64,000 nucleotides of DNA, taken from the NCBI GenBank assembly GCA_026075535.2, contig AP026538.1, forward strand, positions 2,294,001 through 2,358,000, given 5' to 3'. Of this stretch, positions 35,031 to 47,245 are shown in pieces; within the stretch, counting starts at the first letter, position 1; every line of letters starts with the position of its first letter. The notes below the pieces were generated by a model. It was not told where the DNA came from. It searched no databases and saw nothing but the letters and a program-made list of their open reading frames with translations. The position numbers were made by a program, and so were the translations under genes. This DNA comes from Tricholoma matsutake (taxonomy: Eukaryota; Basidiomycota; Agaricomycetes; Agaricales; Tricholomataceae).

Positions 35031-36789
35031 TCACCCTAACTCGCCTGAAGTTGCCCATTCATTGACAGCATCTTGTAGGGAAGCAATCTCACCATGCTTG
35101 AATTCCATATCATGTAGTTGCGGAATTGTGATGTGTTTGAAAGTCTTTGTTCGATGATAGCCATTGCTTTTTAGCCGGCTGAGAATTTCATTATCAAGCT
35201 GGTAGATGCAGCAAAACTGGTCGATGTTCAAGTCGGGTCCCATTTTGGGGCATGTCAAAAGCTTTATGTTGTCAGCAACTTGTGTGGGAGCTGAAGGCAT
35301 AGCAGGGGCAGGGGTAGTTTGATTGTTGCTGCTGGGTATATGAACATGGATAACAGGCATCATGGGAGCGGTCGTCTGCATAGTTTTCATGTTTTGTATC
35401 CATCATGCAAGTAGTGGAGAACCATTTGATTGTGTGTGGGGGGCTAGGCCACTGAAAATGTCATGATTTGGTGGCTTTTCATCTGTCACAACCTCCTCAT
35501 CATGTTTGAGCTGCATGGGTGCAGGTCAGCCACAGGTATTTGACTTCCTGATTGATGTACTAGTGCCTGTGCCCAAGCTCGGAAGTGTTCATGATGGAGA
35601 GAATAGTGTTGAGGCTCATCTTGGGTCCAGTAACAGAAGTCTGAGCTGTCAGGGACACTGCATTGCCAGCAATTACAAAGCTGCTTGATGTTTGCAAGGA
35701 CCTCTTCCTGCAAGTCACTTTTCTTTGGTCATCATAAAGATTAGCTGGGCAAATTTTAGTACTGTCTGTTGCATCACACCTTAAGCATTTTCTTTCCCTT
35801 TCCCTTCCCCTTTTTCTTCTTTCCCTTGCCTTTCTTTCTCTGTCCACTGTTGCTCCCATCTGCTGAGTCTGAGTCCAAGTCCAAGTCTGAGTCTGAATCT
35901 GAGTCGCTGCTGCTGCTATTGGTTACATTGCGTTGGTTCTCCTTGTCCTTTGTTTTCTTAGCTTTTTTGGCTGACTGTATGCAGCTTTTTAGTAACAAGT
36001 ACTCATAGATGGATGGTATCACACCTTGAGAGCACAGATGAAGATGGAAACTGCTGGTTCTTTCACATTATGGAGGTTGTCAAGCAAAACCTCATAATTG
36101 CCATCAGATTGAAGTGGAGTAGGATTGGAAATCTTTTGCGCAATGGTGAAAAGTGACTTAAACTCATTGTAAGTAGAAATCAGAGTGGATAACTGCAAAG
36201 CATCAGCAACTTTCTCCATGATGGCATCTTGTAGTTCATCCAGCATAAGAGATTGAGAGACTTTCAAAATCCAGGCTTTGTTGTTGCATTTTGATGGTTG
36301 CATTTTGAGCTCTGACAAAGTTGCAATCTTGAGATGGTATGTCACTTTTGGCGGTTCAGGTTTCTTTTCTACAGATACTGTCAATGCATAGAAATATGTA
36401 AGGGAATTTATGAGTTACTCATGCAAAATAACAGGCACTTTCAAAGTTGGGCCTGATTCCGATGACTTTCTTTTTACACCGCATTTACTTGTTGCATCAT
36501 TCTCAATGGTTATTCTTTCTGTAAGGACATCGTCGTTGTAGTCATTTTCAATGCCACCGCCATCTTGGTTGTCTGAAAGAACAAGCATATCTTGAGTACA
36601 GGTCAATTGGATGAATATGTCCTGTTGTTCAGATCTGCCAACATCATGTTCTTCAAGTTCAGGGCCATCAGAGTCAATGATCATGGCATTAGATGTTGGT
36701 GGAGCTTTCTTGCCAGGCCCCAAACCCATAGTGTTTACAGCAGCAAGTGGAGGTAGGACAATGCAGTCGTTGTTGGGAACAGGATGCAA
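35031..36789 (-). pseudogene. accessory protein of mariner copy 2, SAM-like C terminus
   Basis: Opens MHPVPNNDCIVLPPLAAVNT at 36789; acidic exon ending near 36415; then EKKPEPPKVTYHLKIATLSE, LMLDELQDAIMEKVADAL and VKEPAVSIFICALK; an intron near 36022; a Ser-Asp repeat and a Lys-Gly-rich stretch (GKGKKKKGKGKGKK, about 35800) that looks nuclear and nucleic-acid binding. The last exon has IHVHIPS, a Pro-rich linker and a C-terminal block (LNIDQFCCIYQLDNEILSRL, KSNGYHRTKTFKHI, LHDMEFKHGEIASLQDAV, EW) with SAM-like spacing, comparable to the end of the copy-1 accessory protein. Some splice joins are not in frame, so it is probably decayed. Confidence 0.68.
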
Positions 36790-37169
36790 TAAAATACAAA
36801 AATTTGGCTAAGTCCACTATTTTGTAACTAAACACATTGTTTGGTTACTGCCAACAAATATGCAATTAGCTGTAAACATGAAATGATTATATAAGAATTT
36901 CCATCCTTCTTGCATCTTGGATTAACATAACGGCCACTTAGCTTATCTGTCTTCTCATTTTTTGTGGTATATATGATTTCTACTAAATCCATCATCCTTT
37001 AAGTTTCATCTTCAATTGAACTAGTCTCAAATCACTTGCTGTTCCTCAGCATGTACTCATTGTCTAATGGACCTACTGGAACGACAAGCAATTTGGGTTT
37101 TTGAGTAAGATTCTTTGTTGTTTCCTATGATGGATGGAGACTTAATATTGTACACTATAGGAAGCTAGT

Positions 37170-37747
37170 TAACAAGTTCCTCTGTCATGTTGAGCCCAAG
37201 GCTGTAGCAAAATGTAAACATGGTCGATTTAAACAGAGGCGGTTCTGGTCAGCAGGTGTTATGGAGTATTGGTCAATTGACCAGCACAATAAGTGGGGAA
37301 GATTCAGGTTATGGCTGCATCATGGGATTGATCCATATACTGGTCAATCTGTGTGGCTCAAGGTGTGGTGGTGTAATTGGAACCCTCATTTACTGATAAA
37401 CTACTATCTCAAGGCTGCTCATAAAGTTGGAGGCATGTTCCTCACAGCTCTTTTGATTTCAAATGACTTAGACAAGCATTCTAGGTACTCACTTCTCACA
37501 ATGAGTGATCCTGGCTCAGAAAGCAATAGAATTGTTAATATGCACACCATGATGCATCATCAGCTTGACCCCTCCCTGCATGACACTCTACAGCATCTCT
37601 TCTACCGTGACAAGACAAACCAAATTGGAAATAGGCTGGTCCCAGTTTCGTGCACAATGGGCCCCTGGTTTTGAGGATCTCTTTGATTTTGGAGTCAACT
37701 CTGGGCTCTACACTGCATCAGATGCTCTTGAAAAGTATGCATATTGA
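37170..37747 (+). pseudogene. integrase-like (Ginger-type) transposase fragment
   Basis: One frame reads LVNKFLCHVEPKAVAKCKHG, RRFWSAGVMEYWSIDQHNKW, LWLHHGIDPYTGQSVWLKVW and NYYLKAAHKVGGMF; after frame changes come DPGSESN, TLQHLFYRDKTNQI and IGWSQFRAQWAPGFEDLFDF. The IDQHNKW and SDPGSE acidic positions match the integrase-core family common in basidiomycete genomes. 5' and 3' parts are missing and ends were not found. Confidence 0.7.
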
Positions 37748-38768
37748 GTCATTGTTGATACCAACCCACTGATCTGAAATATTAAAGTCTGGTCTTTTGG
37801 TGGCTTGCAATTCCATGGCTTCAGGTTGAAATTGATAAATGGGTCACTATTTGCTATTCTGTTATGTAGCGAGGAATGAGTGTAGAAACAGAATTTGGTC
37901 TTTGAGCAAATGTGAGGTGTGACACGTGCTCGCTTACCTCCACACCACCACCACGCTTGCTCATCGACCCAAATCTCCTTGCTCTTTTCTCGTAGTTGTC
38001 TAATAAGCACTCTTTTTAATACCAATCGTATACCTACTCTGAATAACATGGATCACATCAAATGAGACCCAAATCTCAAAACTTGTCCAGACTATGGAGC
38101 ACCTGAGTTCAATATCATTCGCACTGCCTTGATCAATGCAGGAGAAATGAATAATGAGCAGGTCATCCAACACCTCACAGATGCCTGGAATCAGCAAAAG
38201 AACTGCCGTGTAGAAGCCTGGAACCAGCAGCTCATAGATGACCTCAGAGACCAGGAAGAGCTCGAACACCAGCAGTGCCAGGAGGAAGATGAGCATAGAG
38301 CTCAAAGAGAGGTGGAGGAAGAAGCAGAAAGGCATGAAGCAGAGAAGAAGAAGCCAAAAATGAATGGCTTCAATGTCAATACCACGGTAGATGATTTCAT
38401 CACACCTTGGCCTGCCACATATGCACTGAACAAACTTGAATCATTTGAATACATTGAGCTCTGGTACTTCACCCAGGAAGGATGCTTAGATGCCCTCGAA
38501 AATCACCATTTCCAAACCGAGGACACCTTAGGTTTCACAAAGGTCGGAGACACCTTAGCCCTCAAACAACTCTCAGCAGTCAAAGCTTCACACAACGCCA
38601 TCAAGGACACTGATCTCACCTGGCGGCAGATGACCATGGGTAGGATATGCTTCCTACAACATGCTTCAGCAGCCAACTGGCCCTCAAGCCACATCAAATC
38701 ACTCACCAAATTCTTCCTTAACCTCAAAATACACCCCACCTGTAACCACAAACATGGCAAAAGCATCC

Positions 38769-38962
38769 TGGAAGAGTGTTGGTACTCTCTACACTCAAAG
38801 GACGAAACGATGTAAACAAGATGATAGTATGAATGTTAGAAGATGAGGCTATTGGTTTACATCGTACGATAATGATCTGTAGCCACATGACTGTGGCGTG
38901 ATTATGTAGGTTAAGTAAGGAAAAGGTAACGTGGTAGATGTTGTGTAAGAGGTACTCTTACA
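38769..38962 (-). repeat. gypsy 3' LTR
   Basis: Sense strand begins TGTAAGAGTACCTCTTACA (near-palindromic) and ends CACTCTTCCA. A purine stretch GGGAGCATGAGAGGG (38963-38977 on minus) is the likely polypurine tract. Confidence 0.95.
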
Positions 38963-38994
38963 CCCTCTCATGCTCCCGAAAATTTGTCTGTCTC

Positions 38995-41900
38995 CTAGGT
39001 GTTTCGTTCAAAAATTTCGAGGGCCTCTGTTTCCACAAGTTTGCTCCTTGGCAACCAGATGTTGTGTTCGGGGCCATAGCCTAACCATTGGACAAGGTAT
39101 TGCTTGCCTCGACCTCGTGGCCAGCAGTCCAGTAGTTTGTTGATGAAGTATTTGGTATTGCCTTCTGGGGTGACAATCAGTCCTGGCATTGTTTTCATGC
39201 AACCAGGGTAGCTTTTGTCGTCGTTTGCGAGAAAAGGTCGTAATTGTGATACATGGAAGTTCGGGTGTACTTTGGATGTGGGAGGGAGTTGTAAGCGATA
39301 AGTGGAATCTTTGGGGAATGCCTGCGTGATTTGGTATGGTCCGTTGTAGCGAGGCATGAACTTTGCAACCCATCTGTCCCTGCTTTGCATGTATTCACGT
39401 CGCTGGTGAGCTGTTGCTAGCAATACCTGGTCCCCAACTTGATATTTTGGTTCCCCATTGCGATCCAGGTTGGCAAAGTGAGCTTGTGTGATTTTCAATG
39501 TCAACAAATTGTCTTTAGCTGCCAGCGTGAGTGATTTGATCGAGTTGATGAACTCTGTTGCAAGCGAACAAGTGGTGGTGTCATCTGCGCCTTCTTCAGA
39601 GGTATTTGCTGGGGTTTTAACGAACGGTGGCAGGAGTCGTGGTGAGTGTCCAGTGTTTAAGACGAATGGGGAAAACCCTGTGGACGCATTTAAGGTGTTC
39701 ATGATATGAAAATGCACTTTTGGAAGAGCTTTTACCCAGCCACGTTGGTTGCATTCGACATGGAACCACAGAGCTTGGATTACTGTTTTATTCGAACGTT
39801 CAGACACTCCATCTGTTTGAGGGTGGTAAGCGGTCAACGTTTTATGGTTTATCCCAGTGAGTTTCATCAAGGCTTTCCAGAATTTTGACACAAACAGTTT
39901 GTCACGGTCTGTGATGATTTCGATGGGGCACCCATTTTTGCAGTACCAACGGTCAAAGAAGAGTGATGCGAACTCTTCTGTGGTCATCGTCGTTTTGCAT
40001 GGTGCGATTTGAATGTCGGCGCCCAAACGGTCGGTCATGGTGACGATCGAATCAAAGCCATCATCTGTTGGCAGTGGTCCAACAAAATCAAGTGTAACTG
40101 ACTCAAAACGGTGATCTGGGATGGGGAGGGGGTGTAGTGGGCCGGTAGGTTTGGATGTCAGTGATTTGTTTCGTTGACAGTCGGGGCAAGAGGGGATGTA
40201 TCCCTTGAGAAGGTTTTTCCACATGTTCGGCCAGTAGAAGTCCTCCCTCAACGCCGAATATGATTTGTTGGCCCCGAAATGGCCAAGGTTGTTGTGCGCT
40301 AGTTGGAAAAGATGCTCGCATAGGTTTTTGTATTTTGGTATGATTAGCCTTGACCCGATGAAGAGAAGTCCGTGTTGGAGGGTGATCTGTAGTTTCTTGT
40401 CTACGATGCCGCACTTGAGATCATCGAGAATGCTTGAGCACCAGTTGTCATGACAGTAACCTTTCTTTACTCTCCTGATTAGTTTTGGGTCTGACTTGAT
40501 GGTGAAGATGGATGCGATGGATAGGGACATGGGAGGATCATCAACAGTGTCTGGTAGTTGTGACAACGCGTCCGCAATGGTGTTCCGATCTCTGTTGATG
40601 TAAGTTATTGTGTATTTGAATTGGGACAGGTATTCCATCCATCGTGCTTGGCGTTGGGACAGGTCTCGTTGGAAATTGAAGTTCTGTAGCATTTTATGAT
40701 CTGTATATATGTTGATGTGAGTACCGAGGAGGTCCACATGCCATTTCCGCAATGCGCGCATGATAGATAATATTTCCTGTTCATGTACCAGGTAGTTTCA
40801 TTCTGCGCTGTTAAGTTGTCAGCTTTCGAAAGCCACAGGGCGAGCAGTCTCCCAGGTTGGTCCGAAGGCCAGTATGGCCCCTGTTCGATGCTTGCTAGCG
40901 TTGCATGTCACGAAGATCTTGTTTCCACTAGGATTTTCATGATCGATAGTCGTTAGGCAGTCCCTGCTTACGACTAATCATTTGATCGCATCAAACACAT
41001 GCTGATGTGTGCTTGTCCATGCAGGGAAAATGGTGTTACATTCCTTCCTTGTGAGCGGAGTCAGGATAGTGGTATGTTCCATGAGGGACAGTAGGAATGC
41101 ACTGATGTAATGCATGAGGCCCAAGAATTGCCTTACATGTTTAGCGGTGGTTGGTGCAGGCCAATTAAGAATTCTGGCTACTTTCGAGGAGTCCACTTCA
41201 ATGCCTTGTGTAGAGATGTGGTGTCCTAAAAAATCCACTTCTGTCGAGAACAGCATTGACTTTTTCTGAGAGCAGTAAAGGTTGGCGACCTTGAGCCCTT
41301 CGAGGACGGCTGCAATGTTCTTCTTGTGTTCTGCTACCGATGATGACCATATTATGATGTCGTCGAGGTAAATGTGGCAGATTTGGCCGATGAGGTCTTT
41401 TAGAGCCAGTGTGATGCAACGTTGATGTGTTGCCAGTGAGTTTCTCAAGCCCATTGGCATGACTACCCATTCCCAGAGGCCAAAGGGGGTTAGAGTCGCA
41501 GTGTATTTGACATGGTCAGGGTGTACCAGTGTCTGAAAGAATGAGTTGGTCATGTCAATTTTTCCCCAGATTTTGCCTTTTGCGCAATCTGCAAGGATGT
41601 CGTCGATTCGTGGTAAGGGGTAGTTGTCTGGAACTGTCAGATGGTTGAGGTGTCGGTAGTCATTTACCCAACGTGGCAGGACCATGCGGTCAGCTTTTGG
41701 GATGATGAAAGAAGGGGACGCATAAGGGGATGATGATGGACGAATACGGCCAGCAGCAAGGTGTTGTTCAATTAAAGTTTTCCACCCCATGCGGTACTTT
41801 CGTGGGCATCTGTATGCACACATGACAGAGACTGGTGCACCAGGTTGCAGTTCAATGTGGTGGTATACGTCTGTTGGCAGGTCGCGTACATGAGGAATGT

Positions 41901-42708
41901 CTGAAGGAAAACAGTCTTTGTATTTCATTTTGAAAGATTTGTCGAGGTGTAGCAACTTGGCCATGCTTGCCAGTTCTGTGATCCTTGTGTGCACTGCCGC
42001 AATGACACATGCAGGTCCAGTGGTGTATGGTTCCATGTCAAAGCATTCTGGGTTTTCGTCGAATAACATTTTCAATTCAAGGTGTACAAGTTTTCATATT
42101 TTTTGGCTTTGTTCTTGGCCACTCTTAAGGAGATGTAGTTGTTCTTTGCGATGTTTGTGAGGTGACTTCATAGGCTGTTTCTTATGTATGGTAGGATCAG
42201 GCAGATTTAGAAGGTCATAACCCATAGTTTTGTCGATCATGGTACGAAGGTGCGCATCAACAACAATTTGATTCCTGGAAAGGAAGTCGAGGCCGAGAAT
42301 GAGGTCGGTGTGTAACTCTGGGCAAATCATGGCGTTGATTGCTTTTGACTTCCATACAGCATCAGGTGATTGAATATATAGTCTACAATACTGGGACAGT
42401 AACAATCTAGAGTCCGGTTTTCTCTTCTCTTTCATAAACACGGCTGAAACAGAAAGTGGTTTGAATAATGGCTTTGCAACGAGTCCTAGGATGTCGATGA
42501 GTTCACTAAAAATCAGTACTGGGGGAGATCTGTGATCGATTAGCGCAGAAACATGAGTGGGTGCACAGGTGAACAGAGTGTCGATGCAACAAGTCCATCG
42601 CAGATGTTCAGGGAAAGAAAAAGGGCATGGCATGTACTCATCTCCTTCGCCTTGTTCTTCACAGTCCTCAAAATAGTCTTCGTTGTCACTGTCTTCAAAG
42701 ACCGCCAC
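38995..42708 (-). pseudogene. gypsy Pol (PR-RT-RH-IN-chromodomain)
   Basis: Protease region ALIDHRSPPVLI and LILGLDFLSRN (the usual Gly after DH is Arg). RT: DYRHLNHLTVPDNYPLPRID, NSFFQTLVH, catalytic YLDDIIIWSSS. RNase H is broken by TGA at 40980, 40821 and 40800, each at an Arg position (FES-stop-QLNSAE-stop-NYL). Integrase is open for 588 codons: HHCC finger (HNNLGHFGANKSY ... CPDCQRNKS), D in LDFVGPLP, D in ITDRDKLF, E in GVSERSN, all present. It ends with a chromodomain (FINKLLDCWPRGRGKQYLVQ, WLGYGPEHNIWLPRSKL). Integrase and chromodomain look intact. Confidence 0.92.
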
Positions 42709-42749
42709 GATGTGCGTGGTTGCTTGGTTCTTCTCAAAGGCTGCTTTTG

Positions 42750-43830
42750 CTTTAGCAACATTCTCCGGGGTGACATTCCTGCACGCTTTGAGGGTGCATC
42801 TGGTGATTTTGCAGTTCGGCGAGATGTGGCTGGCGTAGAAGGTTCAGCATTTGAAACATCCCAGGTGTAGCGAGAGGAGGGTCTTCTCCTCATCGGTGAG
42901 ATGGGGAATGGGTGCAGTGTTGTATATGCTAGTATTGGGTGCAGCAGGAGCAGTATTGGGAGTGCCGTTTGCAGTTGCAGGTTTGGGCTTTTTGGGTTCG
43001 GCGACCCATTGTGAGCGACATACGTCAAGGTCTTGTTCCAGAAGGTGAACTCTCTCTTACCATTCCTCCAAGGTGGTGATAGCGTCCAACATACCTACTG
43101 TAGCACCCGGCGGAATGCCGTTGTTGCCGTTGTACAAGTGCTTGAGGGCAGGTGAAAGACAAGGTACAAGATGTTTATGGAGGTTGGTAGTGGGAATATA
43201 GTATGTGGAGCCTGCAGCGTGGAGTTCATCATTTGCGTTCTGTACTTTGTTGACCCAGGTGAGGAATGGTGTCATGGATTGGAAGCAGATCTGGTCTTGT
43301 ATGAGTTTGTCTTCCCATGAGTGTGCGAGGAACTTGAGTTTGAACTTGGTCATAAAGACTTTGAAGGTTAACGTAGTGAGGCAGTCCTCTTCCGCAAGGA
43401 CCCAAGACTGAATAGTAGCAGATTCAAAGTTATACAGGATTTTTCCAACCTGGTCATCAGCAGCGATCTCTTTATTTGCGAAGTAACGTCAACACGCAGT
43501 TTCAAAGGTGCGAAGCACTGGGATTGTAAGGCTGCCTGGAGAAAGAATAGGTGCCGTATTTGGTGAGCTTTGTTGGATTTCTGCAAGCGCATATAGGGGG
43601 TCTATGATAGGTGCCATGGAGGTCAGCATGGGAAGGTGATTGTCGTCTGAGTCATCTGTGAGATTTGACAGTCGGGGACGGGGTATCAGTTCAGGTGTGG
43701 GTGGTGCTACATTTTCAAGGTTGTTGGGGAAAGTGGGTGGACTGGACAAGGGTGGTGAGGAGAGCGGTGAGGAATCTGGTGTATGCGCATGTTCTGCTTG
43801 CTGGTGGCGCATACAACTGTGAGTCGTCAA
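42750..43830 (-). pseudogene. gypsy Gag
   Basis: Pro/Ser-rich N terminus, then the Gag core in pieces: FAPLKLRVDVTS, FKLKFLAHSWEDKLIQDQIC, FLTWVNKVQNANDELHAAGS, HLVPCLSPALKHLYN. A CCHC-like knuckle reads GCFKC-stop-TFYASHISPNC with TGA at 42846-42844 in place of Arg. Several frame changes. Confidence 0.8.
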
Positions 43831-44264
43831 GGGTGTCAGGGATGTCAGTTGGCGAGACAGTTTGCAAGATCAGGATTTATGTTTGCTTGTTCAGGATGGG
43901 GGCAAAAATTGGTGGGTAAGGCAAGTTATCGCTTTTGACATGTCACTTATATAGTACAGCTGAGTGGGTCACAGTGGAGTATTTCTGCAAAATGCGTCTG
44001 CATTTGGCTCTGCGGAGATAACAGCACATCCGAGAAGTTTGTGGTTTTGGGCTTCTGAGGGTTCTCGCCGAGACTTCTGTGACAGCGTGGGTGTGGTGAA
44101 TACAATAGGGGAATGTGGTATCGCTGTTTGTAACCGGCGAGAATGGTTTGGTGTTTTGATGAAGTGGGGATGATATCACGGCGTGGTCTATGTTGTCGTC
44201 CGAGATGTATGGAGATGTCTAGCTAGGGTACCACGCTTCAACCAAGATCGTGTTTAAAAAAAAG

Positions 44265-44458
44265 TGGAAGAGTGTTGGTACTCTCTACACTCAAAGGACA
44301 AAATGATGTAAACAAGATGATAGTATGAATTTTAGAAGATGAGGCTATTGGTTTACATTGTATGATAATGATCTGTAGCCACATGACTGTGGCGTGATCG
44401 TGTAGGTTAAGTAAGGAAAAGGTAACATGGTAGATGTCGCGTAAGAGGTACTCTTACA
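44265..44458 (-). repeat. gypsy 5' LTR
   Basis: 194 bp, partner of 38769-38962. Just inside it is an A/T-rich run; I see no convincing tRNA primer site, so self-priming as in Tf1-type chromoviruses is possible (inference). Confidence 0.95.
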
Positions 44459-44640
44459 CATCCTCCTTATATATCAAGTGAGGGTCCATTGAAATTGGCA
44501 TGATCAGCTGAAGCACAACATGGGATTCAACATTGGAATCATGAACAACTCCCTATTGCAGGCTATCTTGGAGGAGTTCTGGGACAGCTTACAAGCCAAA
44601 AGCTTCAGAGAGGCAAGTACATCTGTCCTCAGCAGGATTC

Positions 44641-44990
44641 CATACTGATCTCCCTTTCCCACCTCTGCCGACTCTCCTCCCCGGCTCAACCTCTCTCCAA
44701 TCCTTCCAAAATATGCTTCTCCAACTTATGCTTACCTTTCTGTGCCACTGCATACATGCAATTTATGCTTTGCTTCCTATCATGTGTTCTCTGCTCCATA
44801 CACACTATGATGCTTCTTCTTATGCTTCAAACATCTCGAATGCTTCATGCTTCTCATGCTTCTTATGCTTCTTTAATAACACTGCTATGCTTCATGAATG
44901 TTTGCCTGTGCTATATCTATGTCTCATACACTCATTGCTATAACTGCATGTTACTCATGGGCCAAAATCATTGTCGACTGTGCTCCTGAT
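44641..44990 (+). repeat. low-complexity ATGCTTCT-rich stretch
   Basis: Many imperfect copies of TGCTTC/ATGCTTCT between the Gag-like end and the RT gene. The DIRS frame is not recognisable here. Confidence 0.5.
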
Positions 44991-47000
44991 GTATGGTAAT
45001 GTAATACAGATTGAAAATATGCAATCATCATTTTGAGGCTCTCACACACCTGAACGAGGATGGGTTAACTGATGCCTAACAATGTGAGAATACCCACGTG
45101 AGCGCTGTTCATGATCAAAGTCTCCATCCTGCACCAAAGGCCAGGAGGAGCCCTCGCGCCAACACCATGATGCGCCGCCACCTTACCATTCCCCCTGAAA
45201 GTCCTCAACACAGCACCAGCATTTTCAGGAGGGTGCAAATTGGCAGATCCATGCAATTTGCGCCATATGCCTCAGAATCTACCCTCACAATGTTGCCAGA
45301 TGCTCATCGAGCAAGTTCTGGGATGGGAGCAAAGCCAGATGCCAGTGAAATGAGGATGGTCGAATTATCAACCCCCTCAGTCAGATCCTGTGTATTGACT
45401 GGCAATGGTCAAGAGGATGCTCAGCCTGAGACCACGACCAACATCACGAATGCTCTGGGTGCAGAAAACAGGACCATGGAGCTCAGCAGTGTCCTCGCGC
45501 ACAGAAGGATTAATGCCCTTACACCATACAAGGCCGAGATGTGGCAACAACTCTTATGCAACTTTGAGCTTCTCTGTAAATACCCTCATGTCCCACACCA
45601 GATTCAGTATGGATTCAATGTTGGGATCCATCGCTTTTCTGCTACATTCACACCCAAAAATAGCCCTACTGTTTACTCTCACTCTGATGAATATCTCCAT
45701 ATTGTGGATAGGGAGCTTTCAACTGGCTGCTACATGGGACCATTGTCTCAATCTGAAGTTGAACAGCTACTGGGCCCCTTTCAGACCTCACCTCTCTCAC
45801 TTATACCCAAATCTGGAAAACCTGGAAAGTGTCAAGCTGTCCACAATTTCTCTTTTCTGCATTCTCTGAGCTTGGGAATATCCTCAATTAATTATACTAT
45901 TGACTCTAATATCTTCCCCTGTACCTGGGGAACCTTCACCACTGTCTGTTTTCTGGTTTGGAACCTCCCACCTGGATCTCAGGCATCTGTCTGTGATGTT
46001 GCCAAGGCTTATCGGACAATTCCTGTTGTCCTGGAACAATGGCCAGGTCTTGTTGTTAAGCTACGTGGAGAAGATCAGTTTGCCATCAACACCAACAACA
46101 ACTTTGGTCTCACCTCAGCAGGTGGTGTCTATGGCAATCTTGGCAATGCGGCAGTTGACATCTTTCGGGCAAGTGGTATTGGGCCCGTCTCAAAATGGGT
46201 TGGTGACCACGTGTTCATATGGATCCTTCGCAAGTTCCTCTCTGTGTATAATGAGAAGCGTCGTGAATGGCACTCCATCATCCTCACCAATGGTGGACAA
46301 GTACAGAATGGCAGCCAATTGTGGTATTGAGGAGAAACCATGCCTGATGGCAGGTCAGCTGAATTCGATGAAGATGCTAAGCCCCCTTTCAAAGACTTCT
46401 CAGCCATATCTGTCCGCAAACCTCTTGATATACCTTTCACATATTGTGATACGGATATTGATCAGCTTTCAGACCTCCTTGGAATACCTTGGGAGAGATC
46501 CAAGATGATTCCATTCAGCTCCACTGCACCATATCTGGGCTTCGTATGGAATCTTGAGAGTTGCATGGTTTCCTTATCAGAGGCAAAGAGGATCAAATAC
46601 AAGGATGCAATCACTGATTGGGGTAAAAAGGCGACACACATGCTGCAGGAAGTTGAGCAGCTATATGGTAAACTACTGCATGCATCCCTGGTTGTCCCAG
46701 CAGGACAAGCATACCTCACCTCACTGGAAGCCATGCTGGGAACCTACCATGACTGTCCTTTTGTACCTCGCACTCCACCAAAAGGCACTACCAGTGACCT
46801 TTTCTGGTGGCTTGATTGACTTTCAAACCCAAACATTACCCGCAAAATCCCAGGCCCCATTGAACTCATTGACAGAGAAGCATACTCAGATGCCAGCTCT
46901 GGTATTGGAATTGCAATTATCATTGGATATTGTTGGTGGGCTTGGCAACTTCTCCCAGGTTGGAAATTGGAGGGCCGGGATATTGGCTGGGCTGAAGCAG

Positions 47001-47245
47001 ATAGGTAAGCTACAATGTACTGAATAATATGGTCTATTGAATGCATACAGTGTACCAAATGATACGGGTTTGGTGGACACCATTGAATGCTCTCATAGTA
47101 TGTATAACATGTACTAGTATCAAATGAATACACTTTTACAATTCTTGCTTGTGATACACTATGAAGAATGTTAATATACAAATCAGAGATACTGTTGGAC
47201 ATGGTACTCGGCAACAGCAATGGCAATGGCATCAGCATCGGCATA
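47001..47245 (+). repeat. left TIR of the 12.4-kb KDZ element
   Basis: Shares TGTACTGAATAATATGGTCT, TCTCATAGTATGTATAACAT and ACACTTTTACAATTCTTGCT with the inverse of 59157-59401. Similarity continues weakly inward (GGTATAGATGTGCATAGGA). Several mismatches are CG against TG or CA. Confidence 0.9.

Larger units (their letters stand above)
33771..36872 (+). mobile_element. two-gene Tc1/mariner-like transposon, 3,102 bp (copy 2)
   Basis: 73-bp TIRs (33771-33843, 36800-36872; three mismatches) start CAGCTAATTGCATATTTGTT and are flanked by TA (33769-33770, 36873-36874). Plus strand: transposase 33855-34927. Minus strand: accessory gene 36789-35031, convergent. Two of the three TIR mismatches are TG against CA at one dinucleotide, as left by independent decay of a CG. 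Confidence 0.93.
38769..44458 (-). mobile_element. Ty3/gypsy chromovirus-type LTR retrotransposon, 5,690 bp
   Basis: 194-bp LTRs at 38769-38962 and 44265-44458, target duplication CATCC (38764-38768, 44459-44463). Minus-strand order gag, protease, RT, RNase H, integrase, chromodomain. LTRs differ at 10 of 194 sites, 9 in CpG context. Inserted in the DIRS Gag-like gene. Confidence 0.97.
38061..44640 (+). pseudogene. DIRS Gag-like protein, split by the gypsy element
   Basis: The first part (PEFNIIRTALINAGEMNNEQ, a long charged coiled coil rich in E/R/Q, KKKPKMNGFNVNTTVDDFIT, YALNKLESFEYIELWYFTQE, TDLTWRQMTMGRICFLQHAS) runs to 38768. After the 5.7-kb gypsy insertion (one CATCC copy removed) it continues in frame: LLIYQVRVH, TGA at 44490-44492 (Arg expected), NWHDQLKHNMGFNIGIMNNS, LLQAILEEFWDSLQAKSF. 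This protein family regularly precedes such RT genes in agaricomycetes (recalled pattern). Coiled coil and position suggest a structural Gag role. Confidence 0.75.
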
